Source of the DNA: Eggerthellaceae bacterium
GTDB taxonomy: Bacteria; Actinomycetota; Coriobacteriia; Coriobacteriales; Eggerthellaceae
Assembly (NCBI GenBank): GCA_017533165.1
Contig: JAFXIM010000130.1
Span: 1 to 16,190 of the forward strand
Length of the DNA stretch: 16,190 nucleotides
Direction: 5' to 3'
Shown here: piece by piece, positions 1-6,892 of the stretch
Position numbering within the stretch: position 1 is the first letter of the stretch
Layout of the letters: the number at the start of each line of letters is the position of its first letter
Made by a program: the position numbers and the translations under genes
Notes under the pieces: generated by a model
The model's database searches: none
Seen by the model: the letters and a program-made list of their open reading frames with translations, nothing else
Told to the model about the DNA's origin: nothing

Positions 1-33
1 GCGTAGTTTATGGGACGTCGGGGGCATGAATGA

Positions 34-63
34 GACGCAAATGCCGGTAAAGACCGCTGCGTC
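34..63. terminator. Possible hairpin at end of an upstream unit
   Basis: GACGCA (34-39) pairs with TGCGTC (58-63). Inside it CGGT (45-48) pairs with ACCG (53-56) around an AAAG loop. No T-run follows on either strand, so this is a stem-loop of unproven role. It could end transcription of a gene to the left of the window. Confidence 0.3.
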
Positions 64-93
64 GCCGTGACGGTTTATCGGATGTATGAGAAT

Positions 94-169
94 CGGCGGG
101 CTTGAATTTGCCGTTCGAGTAAGGTGCGGCGGGCTTGAATTTGCCGAGGGGGAATAGATCGGCGGACTT
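94..169. repeat. Short imperfect repeat with 33-bp period upstream of murT
   Basis: The 20-base word cggcgggcttgaatttgccg occurs exactly at 94-113 and again at 127-146. A decayed third copy begins at 160, with about 14 of 20 bases kept. All three starts are 33 bp apart, and the 13 bases between words are not conserved. The array ends about 25 bp before the murT ribosome binding site. It could be a slippage product or a set of protein-binding sites. No -35/-10 pair is evident here. Confidence 0.55.
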
Positions 170-205
170 ACCTTCACCGCCCTAATAAAGAAGAACAGGA
201 GCATC

Positions 206-2164
206 ATGGGTTTGAGATTTGCCGCAGCGAAAGCAACGGGCGCTGCGCTTACCTGGGGCCTGCAAAACATCATGCATCGCGATGGTGCCACCATGCCGGG
301 CAAGTATGCGCTCAAGCTTGACCCCGATCTGATCGGCGGTCTGGCTCCGCGCTTGTGCGAAGGCTCGGTGCTGGTGGTGGGTACCAACGGCAAGACCTCG
401 GTGACCAACCTGCTGGCTGATGTGCTGGAGGCGGCGGGCAAAAGCGTGTGCTGCAACCGCACGGGCGCAAACCTGAGCTGGGGCGTGGCTTCTTCTCTCA
501 TGCAGATCAAATCTGCCGACTGGGGCGTTTTCGAAACCGACGAGCTGTGGATCGCTCGCGTGTTGCCGTACCTGAAGTCGCGCTACGTGGTGCTGCTCAA
601 CCTGTTCCCCGATCAGCTTGACCGATTCGGCGAGATTGACCGCGTGCAGGAAAGCCTGGTGGCAACGCTGGCAAGCTCGCCTAGCACCGTGCTTGTGTAC
701 AACGCCGACGATCCCCTGTGCGCCGCCATTGCCAAGGCCGCACCCAACAGGTCCGTGGCTTTTGGCGTGGATGGCGTGATGGACCCCGAAGACGGGTGCG
801 CAGCCGAGGCGCATATGTGCCAGCAATGCGGATCGGTGCTTGAGTACGAGTACCGCCAGTACAGCCAGCTGGGAGCCTATGCGTGTCCGACCTGCGGATT
901 TGCCCGGCCGAAGATCGACTGGCTTGCGCGAAATGTGCGCCTCGGGGCCATGGAAATGACTTTTGAAGTGGAGAAGGTAAGCGCTTCGGAGGATGTCGCA
1001 GATGCGCCGGCGGCCGAGGGTGCGGGTGCAGAGGGCGCGGGTGCCGAGGGCGCGGGTGCCGAGGGCGCGGTGAGCACGGCGGCCGGCCTGCACCAGACGG
1101 TGCGCAGCCAGCAGTCCACTCCGTACCTGGTTTACAACTTGCTTGCCGTATGCGCCGCCGCGGCCATGATCGGCGTTTCTCCTGAGGTGGTGCAGCGCGC
1201 CATTGATGCTTTCGATCCCAAGAACGGCCGCCTGCAGCGCTTTGCCGTGCAGGGGCATTCCGTGTTGCTCAACTTGGCCAAAAACCCCACTGGCTTCAAC
1301 CAAAACATCCGCATCATCAAGCGCGATGCTGGCCCTAAGGCCGTCGCATTCTTCGTAAACGACATGGAGGGTGACGGTCGTGACGCGTCTTGGATTTGGG
1401 ATGTGGACTTCGAATCCATCGCGGCCGACCCCGGGCTGCGCGTGTTCGCGGGCGGCATGCGCGCGAACGACTTGCAGGTGCGTCTGAAGTACGCGGGCGT
1501 TTCCGCCGCTATGGTGGCGAATATGAGCGAGGTGTTTTCCGCAATGGCTTCGGACGGGGCCCTCGCCGACGCCAATGTGTACGCGATCGCCAACTATACT
1601 GCCTTGCCGCCGATTCGCGCCGAGCTCGGCAAGCTTGAGGCTGCGGGGTCTGATGAGCTTGCCGCCAACGATATTGCAACCGCCGACGCGGCTGCGACCG
1701 CCGACGCAGAGAACGCAGGTGATGCGGCTTATGCGAACGAGGGCGCTCACCTTCGCAATCCTGTGATCCTGATGCAGCTGTTCCCGGAGCTGCTGAACGC
1801 TCAGGGATGCGGTGGCAACGTGCGTGCGCTCGAGCAGCGACTTGCATGGCGCGGTATTCCCGTAGAGGTACGCAAGCTGGGCTATGACGAGGCTCGCGAT
1901 GTGGCAGCTGTTGATTATTCCCAGGTTGACCTGGTGTTTATTGGTGCGGGGCTTGACCGCGAGCTGAAGCTTGCACAGGCCGGTTTGGAGGTTTTGGCCG
2001 ATGAGCTGGCTGCGTTCGAGAACGCGGGTGGTGTGGTGCTCGATGTGCGCGAGGGCTATGCCGTGCGGGATGCGCCGCGGCTGCGGGGCAGACGCCGCCC
2101 GCCGATGAAGGCGCGGGGTCTTTCGCCGGCAAGCTGGCAACGCAGTGCCAGGGCCCGCTTTTAG
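206..2164 (+). CDS. murT: MurT-type Mur ligase, lipid II isoglutaminyl synthase subunit, fused to a partial GatD domain
   Basis: MurT is the ATP-binding Mur-ligase subunit of the MurT-GatD complex, which amidates the D-Glu alpha-carboxyl of lipid II at the cytoplasmic face of the membrane. The 652-residue product has the P-loop GTNGKTS (59-65), a zinc-ribbon insert with C205, C208, C227 and C230, and the C-terminal MurT (DUF1727) signatures LAKNPTGFNQ (357-366), DGRDASWIWDVDFE (390-403) and RLKYAG (426-431). MurT proteins usually end near residue 475. Here an Ala/Asp-rich linker (about 480-515) leads in frame into a GatD-like start (518-620) and then an unrelated Arg-rich tail. A 15-bp repeat encodes EGAGA units at 271-288. 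Start: ATG 206 with AGGAG at 197-201. The ligase half looks intact. The fused amidotransferase half does not. Confidence 0.9.
   Translation: MGLRFAAAKATGAALTWGLQNIMHRDGATMPGKYALKLDPDLIGGLAPRLCEGSVLVVGTNGKTSVTNLLADVLEAAGKSVCCNRTGANLSWGVASSLMQIKSADWGVFETDELWIARVLPYLKSRYVVLLNLFPDQLDRFGEIDRVQESLVATLASSPSTVLVYNADDPLCAAIAKAAPNRSVAFGVDGVMDPEDGCAAEAHMCQQCGSVLEYEYRQYSQLGAYACPTCGFARPKIDWLARNVRLGAMEMTFEVEKVSASEDVADAPAAEGAGAEGAGAEGAGAEGAVSTAAGLHQTVRSQQSTPYLVYNLLAVCAAAAMIGVSPEVVQRAIDAFDPKNGRLQRFAVQGHSVLLNLAKNPTGFNQNIRIIKRDAGPKAVAFFVNDMEGDGRDASWIWDVDFESIAADPGLRVFAGGMRANDLQVRLKYAGVSAAMVANMSEVFSAMASDGALADANVYAIANYTALPPIRAELGKLEAAGSDELAANDIATADAAATADAENAGDAAYANEGAHLRNPVILMQLFPELLNAQGCGGNVRALEQRLAWRGIPVEVRKLGYDEARDVAAVDYSQVDLVFIGAGLDRELKLAQAGLEVLADELAAFENAGGVVLDVREGYAVRDAPRLRGRRRPPMKARGLSPASWQRSARARF
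1016..1069 (+). repeat. 15-bp minisatellite inside murT
   Basis: There are three full units and one partial unit of GAGGGCGCGGGTGCC (1016-1030, 1031-1045, 1046-1060, 1061-1069). The first unit differs at two positions. The units encode Glu-Gly-Ala-Gly-Ala between the zinc-ribbon region and the STPYLVYN segment of the Mur ligase core, probably in a surface loop. A period of 15 keeps the reading frame, so copy-number change would only lengthen or shorten the loop. Confidence 0.85.
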
Positions 2165-2313
2165 CCTTCAGCCCCCAGGCGGCAGACGCCTTGCTCGAAA
2201 TTGTCCTTACCCGTCGCGCCGAGCGAACCAATTCGGCCGCGCCGCAGCTTGACCCGCTCGATGATGCCGTCGAATTGGCGGCTTGTGCGTTCATGAGCAC
2301 GCAGCGCGCGTAG
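1757..2313 (+). pseudogene. gatD: Decayed gatD (glutamine amidotransferase) remnant in two frames
   Basis: GatD is the class I glutaminase partner that supplies ammonia to MurT. Its N-terminal part is readable in the MurT frame at about 1757-2065: LFPELLN, GNVRALEQRLAWRGI, DLVFIGAGLDRE and GGVVLDVREGYAV. The family pattern at the last site is GVVLxxCGGYQ, and here Arg takes the nucleophilic Cys position. A C-terminal GatD-like tail (GKLATQCQGPLL, ADALLEIVLTRR, LDPLDDA) lies in another frame, codon starts at 2101 mod 3, ending at TAG 2311-2313. Family members have a His in the TxLHGPLL-like segment, and here it reads TQCQGPLL. The segment between, roughly 80-90 residues in the family, is reduced to about 20 codons. 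I infer an internal deletion plus a frameshift. The family comparison is from memory, not from an alignment run. Confidence 0.7.
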
Positions 2314-2332
2314 GGTGGAACAGGAGTCCTTC

Positions 2333-4012
2333 ATGGCTGAGACGAACAAACCCAGGCGCAGGCGAGATAGCGTTCGCGATGCTCGCCGGGCCGATGGGTC
2401 GAACATGGCGAATCCTTACTCCCGCGAGGCGTACGGATCGCGTCTCAGCGCGTCCGAAGATCGCGAGCAGCGTGCGGCCCGTGCTGCTGCCCGAGCTAGC
2501 GCCTCCCGTGGCGCGGGCCGGGGCGTTGCGGGCGTCACGCCGGGTTCAGGGGGTTCTCAGGCTGGCGCTGGAGCCAACGCCGGCATGGGTGCCAATGCCG
2601 GCATGGACGCCGAGCTGGCCAAGTACAGTCGCCATCGCGCCAATGCTTCCGACAATCCCTATTCGCGAAAATACGCTAAGGACACCTACGCGGCCGAATC
2701 GCGCAGCAGGTCAAAGCGCCGTCGCATCATCAAGGTCGCGCTCATAGCAGCTTTGGTGCTGATTCTTGGCCTAGGCGCTGCGGCCTGCGCCTTCGTGTAC
2801 AAGATTCAAAGCAACATGCAGCAGGGCATCGACCGCGAGCTGCTGTCCGTGCTCGACCCCACCGTTGGAGGCGAGCCCTTCTACATGCTCCTCATGGGCG
2901 TGGATGGCTCCTTCGAACGCGGTGCCGAAGAGCAAAACGACAATGCGGGAACGCGTTCCGATAGCATGATCCTCGCGCGCATCGATCCGGACGAAAAGCA
3001 GGTCACGCTCATCTCGCTCGCGCGTGACACCATGGTTGACATGGGCAAATACGGTACGCAGAAGCTCAACGCCGCACATGCCTTCGGCGGTCCGGCCTAT
3101 GCCGTGCAGGTGGTGGAGGACTTGGCTGGCGTCTCCATTTCGCATTACGCCGAGATCAACTTCGACGCCTTCAAGGCCATGGTTGACGAACTCGGCGGCA
3201 TTACGGTCGACGTGCCGATCGAGATCGACGACCCCAACGTCGAGGCCTACGTGCCCGCGGGCGTGCAGAAGCTCAACGGCGAGCAGGCGCTTTCGCTGTG
3301 CCGCAGCCGCCATTCCTATGACGAATATGGCGGGGGAGACATGTTCCGCGCCGCCAACCAGCGCCTGGTGATCGGAGCCATTTTGGAAGAGGTGCTTTCC
3401 GCCGATCCCATTACGCTGGCACGTACGGTTGAGTCGCTTTCGCAGTACGTGGTAACCGATATGAGCGTCGCCGAGATCATAGGCTTGGCCATGAAGATGA
3501 CCGGCATGGACATGGACTCCGACTTCTACACGGCTATGGAGCCCACTACTTCGGTCTACATCAACGGCGTTTGGTGGGAGCAGCTCAACCAGAAGCAATG
3601 GGACGAGATGATGGATCGCGTGGACCAGGGTCTTCCGCCGTATGAGGAGGACGTGGTGCATGAGCAGACGGGCACCGTGATGGCCAATTCCGGCGGCGGG
3701 AGCAAGGATGACGCATCTTCGGATGAGCCCGTTCAACGTTCGGGCACGGTTACGGTGAAGAACGGCAACGGCAAGGCTGGCGTGGGAGATGAGGCCGTAA
3801 GCCGCGTGACGCCACTTGGCTACACCGCCACAGCCAGCAATGCGAACAACTTCAACTACCAAAACACCGTGGTGGTCTACGCTGACTCCAAACAGAAGGA
3901 GGCGGCCGAGGAGATCGTTGACGCCTTGGGCGTGGGCACCGCCGTGAAAAACGACGGCAGCTATTTGTACGAGGGTGATTTCCTCGTGCTGATAGGCGCG
4001 GATTGGAAGTGA
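2333..4012 (+). CDS. LCP family (LytR-CpsA-Psr) cell wall polymer ligase with LytR_C domain
   Basis: LCP enzymes transfer lipid-linked anionic or capsular polymers onto peptidoglycan outside the membrane. The 559-residue product has a long basic, disordered cytoplasmic N-tail (1-130), one transmembrane helix (about 134-158), an LCP catalytic domain (about 183-356: MLLMGVD, TRSDSMILARID, ISLARDTMV, LNAAHAFGGP, LNGEQALSLCRSRH, DMFRAANQRLV) and a LytR_C domain (about 470-557, with VKNGNGKAGV). The tail repeats an NPYSR motif (28-32 and 108-112). I chose ATG 2333 because AGGAG lies at 2322-2326. A GTG at 2315 would add six residues but lacks a well-placed site. The stop is one base before the rlmH start, so the two are co-transcribed. 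The specific polymer is unknown. Confidence 0.93.
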   Translation: MAETNKPRRRRDSVRDARRADGSNMANPYSREAYGSRLSASEDREQRAARAAARASASRGAGRGVAGVTPGSGGSQAGAGANAGMGANAGMDAELAKYSRHRANASDNPYSRKYAKDTYAAESRSRSKRRRIIKVALIAALVLILGLGAAACAFVYKIQSNMQQGIDRELLSVLDPTVGGEPFYMLLMGVDGSFERGAEEQNDNAGTRSDSMILARIDPDEKQVTLISLARDTMVDMGKYGTQKLNAAHAFGGPAYAVQVVEDLAGVSISHYAEINFDAFKAMVDELGGITVDVPIEIDDPNVEAYVPAGVQKLNGEQALSLCRSRHSYDEYGGGDMFRAANQRLVIGAILEEVLSADPITLARTVESLSQYVVTDMSVAEIIGLAMKMTGMDMDSDFYTAMEPTTSVYINGVWWEQLNQKQWDEMMDRVDQGLPPYEEDVVHEQTGTVMANSGGGSKDDASSDEPVQRSGTVTVKNGNGKAGVGDEAVSRVTPLGYTATASNANNFNYQNTVVVYADSKQKEAAEEIVDALGVGTAVKNDGSYLYEGDFLVLIGADWK

Positions 4013-4013
4013 C

Positions 4014-4484
4014 GTGAAGGTAACCATTGTTGCGGTCGGAAAGCTCAAGGAGCGCTTCTGGGCTGACGCATGCGCCGAGTACCTCAAGCGGCTTTCCGGC
4101 TACGCGAAGGTAAGCGTGAAGGAAATCGCCGACGTTGACCCTGCGCGCGCCGGTGGCATCGAGGCTGCGCGCGCGAAGGAGGGCGCTGCCATATTGGCCG
4201 CGCTGCCCGCAAGCTCGCATGTGATCTTGATGGCCATCGAGGGCAAGCAGCGCTCGAGCGAGCAATTTTCCCGCCATGTCGATCAGCTGTGTCTGTCGGG
4301 AAAAAGCGACATCGCTTTTGTCATTGGCGGCTCCGATGGCGTGGACGAAGCGGTGTATGCCCGCGCGAACGAGACCTTTTCCTTCGGGCCAATCACCTTA
4401 CCGCACAACCTTGCTCGCGTGGTGTTGCTCGAACAGCTGTATCGCGCTGTGAAGATATCGCGCGGCGAGCCGTATCATAAGTAA
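4014..4484 (+). CDS. rlmH: 23S rRNA (pseudouridine-1915 N3) methyltransferase RlmH
   Basis: RlmH is a SPOUT-fold, SAM-dependent enzyme that methylates pseudouridine 1915 in helix 69 of 23S rRNA on assembled ribosomes. The 156 residues match the family length. The sequence shows the N-terminal MKVTIVAVGKLKE, the SAM-knot motif FVIGGSDGV (102-110), and the C-terminal signature LPHNLARVVLLEQLYRA with the ending RGEPYHK. The start is a GTG at 4014, one base after the stop of the LCP gene, which suggests translational coupling. A GC-rich hairpin begins 10 bases after the stop. Identity is essentially certain. Confidence 0.97.
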   Translation: MKVTIVAVGKLKERFWADACAEYLKRLSGYAKVSVKEIADVDPARAGGIEAARAKEGAAILAALPASSHVILMAIEGKQRSSEQFSRHVDQLCLSGKSDIAFVIGGSDGVDEAVYARANETFSFGPITLPHNLARVVLLEQLYRAVKISRGEPYHK

Positions 4485-4493
4485 GGACGGCGT

Positions 4494-4524
4494 CTGATCG
4501 GGCGATAGATCGTCGCTCGATCAG
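4494..4524 (+). terminator. Strong hairpin after rlmH, terminator without clear U-tract
   Basis: CTGATCGGGCGA (4494-4505) pairs over all 12 positions with TCGCTCGATCAG (4513-4524), with one G-U pair, around a 7-base loop. No T-run follows, so it may be a U-less terminator or an mRNA-stabilising 3' hairpin for the murT-LCP-rlmH unit. The 141-bp gap to the next gene otherwise shows only the xthA ribosome binding site. Confidence 0.55.
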
Positions 4525-4625
4525 GATCGCTCGTCATTCTGTCTGCTTGATCTGCCTGACCGACCTATCAGTCCTCGACCTGCTCCGGCCTACCAACCCC
4601 CGAACAGCCCTTTGGAGGAAAACCC

Positions 4626-5492
4626 ATGCGCATGATCTCTTGGAACGTCAACGGCCTGCGCGCCGTTCTGAAGAAGGACTTCCTCGACATATTCGCCAAT
4701 TTTGACGCCGACGTCTTCGCCCTGCAGGAAACCAAGTTGCAGGAGGGTCAGGTTGAGCTCGACCTGCCGGGATACCGTCAGTATTGGAGTTATGCGCAGA
4801 AGAAGGGCTACTCAGGTACGGCGGTGTTTACGAAGGTGGAGCCGAAGTGCGTGCTTCATGGCGTGGGCGTTGAGCACCTTGATACTGAGGGTCGTATCGT
4901 GGCCTTGGAGTTCGACGACTTCTGGTTCGTGGGCGTGTACACGCCCAACGCCCAGGATGGCCTGAAGCGCATCGACCACCGCATGGAATGGGAGGATGCC
5001 TTCCGCGATTTCTGCAAGGGGCTCGAAGAGGGCGTGCTGCCCGCGGGTGTTCCCGTGGAGCGTGCAGGTGCTGCTGCAGGTGTGGGTGAAGAGCGCCTGC
5101 CCTGGGATGAGTTGCCGATGACGCAGCCGGGCGAGACGGCTGATCCCAAGCCGGTGGTTTTGTGTGGCGACCTCAACGTGGCGCATAACGAGATCGACCT
5201 GAAAAACCCGGGTCCCAACAGGGGAAACGCCGGCTTTTCGGACGAGGAGCGCGGTAAGTTCGGACAGCTTTTGGAAGCTGGGTTCGTGGACACCTTCCGC
5301 AGCTTGCATCCCGACTTGGAAGGTGCGTATTCCTGGTGGAGCTACCGCGGCAACGCCCGCGCGCGCAACACGGGGTGGCGTATCGACTACTTCCTGGTGA
5401 GCGAGGCGCTGCGCGATCGCATCGAGTCGGCGAGCATTTACAGCGAGGTGTTTGGCAGCGACCACTGCCCGGTTGGCCTGGAGTTGCGCTAG
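4626..5492 (+). CDS. xthA: Exonuclease III family AP endonuclease
   Basis: This Mg-dependent enzyme of base-excision repair cuts at abasic sites and removes nucleotides from 3' ends. Catalytic residues are visible: N7 (SWNVNGLR), E35 (LQETKLQ), Y105 (VYTPN), D182 and N184 (CGDLNVAHNEIDL), D255 (WRIDYFLVS), and D279-H280 (GSDHCPVG). The product has 288 residues, whereas the compact bacterial family is near 250. The extra length is an Ala/Gly/Pro-rich insert at about 137-175, just before the strand carrying D182, where close relatives have only a few residues. GGAGG at 4614-4618 supports ATG 4626 over the ATG two codons later. It could equally be called exoA. Confidence 0.95.
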   Translation: MRMISWNVNGLRAVLKKDFLDIFANFDADVFALQETKLQEGQVELDLPGYRQYWSYAQKKGYSGTAVFTKVEPKCVLHGVGVEHLDTEGRIVALEFDDFWFVGVYTPNAQDGLKRIDHRMEWEDAFRDFCKGLEEGVLPAGVPVERAGAAAGVGEERLPWDELPMTQPGETADPKPVVLCGDLNVAHNEIDLKNPGPNRGNAGFSDEERGKFGQLLEAGFVDTFRSLHPDLEGAYSWWSYRGNARARNTGWRIDYFLVSEALRDRIESASIYSEVFGSDHCPVGLELR

Positions 5493-5613
5493 CTAGCCGT
5501 TCGAGCGTTGCGGGCTGTGGCGGTGCGCTTGCCTTTGCCTTCGATCTGCTCGGCTTTTGGCGCGCTTGCCTTCGCCAGCGTTTTGCGTCCCTCGACGGTG
5601 CGCATACGCTCGC

Positions 5614-5652
5614 GCGGAAGCGGGACGCTCACCTTCCGCACTATGCAATAAT
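5614..5652 (+). promoter_or_regulatory. Probable folE promoter with overlapping inverted repeat
   Basis: An extended -10, TG-C-AATAAT (5644-5652), lies 33 bp before the folE start. No good -35 is present at 5624-5629, which is common for extended -10 promoters. GCGGAAG (5614-5620) and CTTCCGC (5633-5639) form a 7-bp inverted repeat spanning the -35 zone. This is a plausible operator, or simply a hairpin after xthA. Confidence 0.4.
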
Positions 5653-5684
5653 GTGGAGCACTGTTTCCGAAGGACTGGTGATTC

Positions 5685-6254
5685 ATGGATACCAAGAAAA
5701 TCGAAGAGGGCGTGCGCCTGATTCTCGAGGGCATTGGCGAGGACCCCGATCGCGAGGGGCTGCTGAAGACGCCGGCGCGCGTGGCTCGTATGTACGAGGA
5801 AGTGTTTGCCGGCATGACCGAGGACCCGGCGAAGCATTTTGAGACCACCTTTGACGAGGGTCATCGCGAAATGGTCATCGTGAGCGACATCCCGTTCTAT
5901 TCGATGTGCGAGCACCATCTGGTGCCGTTTTTCGGGCTTGCACATGTGGCCTACATTCCTTCGGAAGATGGACGCGTGTGCGGCCTGTCCAAGCTTGCGC
6001 GCCTGGTTGACGCCTTTGCGCGCCGCCCGCAGGTGCAGGAGCGCCTGACCACGCAGGTGGCCGAGACGCTCATGGCTGAACTCAAGCCGCAGGGCGTGCT
6101 GGTGGTCATGGAGGCCGAGCACATGTGCATGACCATGCGCGGCGTGAAGAAGCCTGGATCGAAGACCACCACCAGTGCGGTGCGCGGCGCCTTTGAGCAT
6201 CATGACGCAACGCGCGCTGAGGCTCTTGCGCTAATATCGGCTGCGAAACAGTAG
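5685..6254 (+). CDS. folE: GTP cyclohydrolase I
   Basis: FolE converts GTP to 7,8-dihydroneopterin triphosphate, the first step of tetrahydrofolate synthesis. The 189-residue product is of family length. Zinc ligands are C75 and H78 ([10 protein letters not shown]) and C148 ([10 protein letters not shown]). The substrate-site motifs [23 protein letters not shown] (in segments 100-122) and [13 protein letters not shown] (156-168) are intact. A ribosome binding site (AAGGA, 5670-5674) precedes ATG 5685. It stands apart from other folate genes. It has its own likely promoter and sits between xthA and the ACT-domain gene on the same strand, with gaps of 192 and 120 bp. Confidence 0.97.
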   Translation: MDTKKIEEGVRLILEGIGEDPDREGLLKTPARVARMYEEVFAGMTEDPAKHFETTFDEGHREMVIVSDIPFYSMCEHHLVPFFGLAHVAYIPSEDGRVCGLSKLARLVDAFARRPQVQERLTTQVAETLMAELKPQGVLVVMEAEHMCMTMRGVKKPGSKTTTSAVRGAFEHHDATRAEALALISAAKQ

Positions 6255-6267
6255 CTGTCCCGCTCGT

Positions 6268-6336
6268 CCGATCGGGCGCCCACCCGCCTGAGTGACTCGG
6301 CCAAGCTTGCCTAGCCGACCCACCCGACCGATCGGT
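6268..6336. other. Two CCGATCGG palindromes upstream of ACT gene
   Basis: CCGATCGG occurs at 6268-6275 and as the 10-bp palindrome ACCGATCGGT at 6327-6336, 59 bp apart in the 120-bp gap before the ACT-domain gene. GGGCGCCC (6274-6281) overlaps the first. They may bind a dimeric regulator, but short GC-rich palindromes also arise by chance. Confidence 0.3.
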
Positions 6337-6374
6337 TGAACCATTGCGATGTAACCCGACTGAGGAGATCAAAC

Positions 6375-6650
6375 ATGAAGTGCGTCGTTTCCGTTCTTGG
6401 CAAAGACCGTACCGGCATCGTTGCCGCCGTTGCCACTGCGCTCACCGAGTGCAAGGCTAACATTGACGACATCAGCCAGACCATTCTTGGCGAAGGCGAG
6501 ATCTTCTCGATGACTATGCTGGTCACGCTCGATCCCATTGCGAACGACTTCAACACCGTGCAGGATCGCCTGACTGCGGTGGGCGAGGACCTGGGCGTTC
6601 AGGTGACCATGCAGCGCGAGGACGTCTTCCAGTTTATGTACAAGGTGTAG
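6375..6650 (+). CDS. Stand-alone ACT-domain protein (UPF0237-like)
   Basis: The product is a 91-residue single ACT domain. It opens with the typical strand and turn VVSVLGKDRTGIVAAVATAL (4-23), continues with NIDDISQTI (29-37) and IFSMTMLVTLD (43-53), and ends EDVFQFMYKV. Proteins of this type fold as ACT dimers and are presumed to bind a small ligand such as an amino acid. The exact role is not established. I chose ATG 6375 because GAGGAG (6362-6367) is well placed. Upstream in-frame starts would add unrelated residues. In many genomes this gene precedes a PFL-like DUF711 gene, but here the next gene is upp on the other strand, so the usual partner is not adjacent. Confidence 0.88.
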   Translation: MKCVVSVLGKDRTGIVAAVATALTECKANIDDISQTILGEGEIFSMTMLVTLDPIANDFNTVQDRLTAVGEDLGVQVTMQREDVFQFMYKV

Positions 6651-6733
6651 TAGTTCTGCTGGCTGCGCAGTCTGAGGTCGACGGCGTTTCTGCAAGCGTG
6701 CGGAAGGATCGTTCATGGCCTCGTAGGACTCAA

Positions 6734-6755
6734 CAGTGTTGTTGCGCAACCACTG
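6734..6755 (+). terminator. Hairpin after the ACT-domain gene
   Basis: CAGTG (6734-6738) pairs with CACTG (6751-6755). The inner 10-bp palindrome GTTGCGCAAC (6741-6750) continues the stem after a TT bulge. There is no T-run. It is a weak candidate for the 3' end of the ACT transcript. Confidence 0.3.
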
Positions 6756-6823
6756 AGACCGCATGTACGTTGCAGTAGGGGCCGACATGGGCTTTGCGCA
6801 CGAGCGAAGGCGCGAACGAAGGG

Positions 6824-6847
6824 CGGGCCTGGAAAGATCCAGGCCCG
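6824..6847. terminator. Perfect 10-bp hairpin between convergent ACT and upp genes
   Basis: CGGGCCTGGA (6824-6833) and TCCAGGCCCG (6838-6847) pair perfectly around AAGA. It lies 45 bp past the upp stop on the - strand and 174 bp past the ACT stop on the + strand. A TTTTT run on the + strand comes only later. It probably ends upp transcription and may act in both directions. Confidence 0.65.
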
Positions 6848-6892
6848 TAGGGTTCAACGTGGTTTTTGTGCGCTAATGAGAGCGGAAGCGAG

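Noticed and set aside
182..2140. Long open frame of 652 codons on the - strand opposite murT
   Set aside because: Its codons are in register with the real gene. Low stop density is expected opposite GC-rich coding DNA, and it shows no known motif or ribosome binding site.
2771..4087. Open frame of 438 codons on the - strand opposite the LCP gene
   Set aside because: It is a His/Val-rich shadow of a well-supported gene, with no domain features.
5493..5605. Small basic - strand protein of about 38 residues (MRTVEGRKTLAK...) between xthA and folE
   Set aside because: It has no ribosome binding site and lies in GC-rich spacer where short frames are common. There is no other support.
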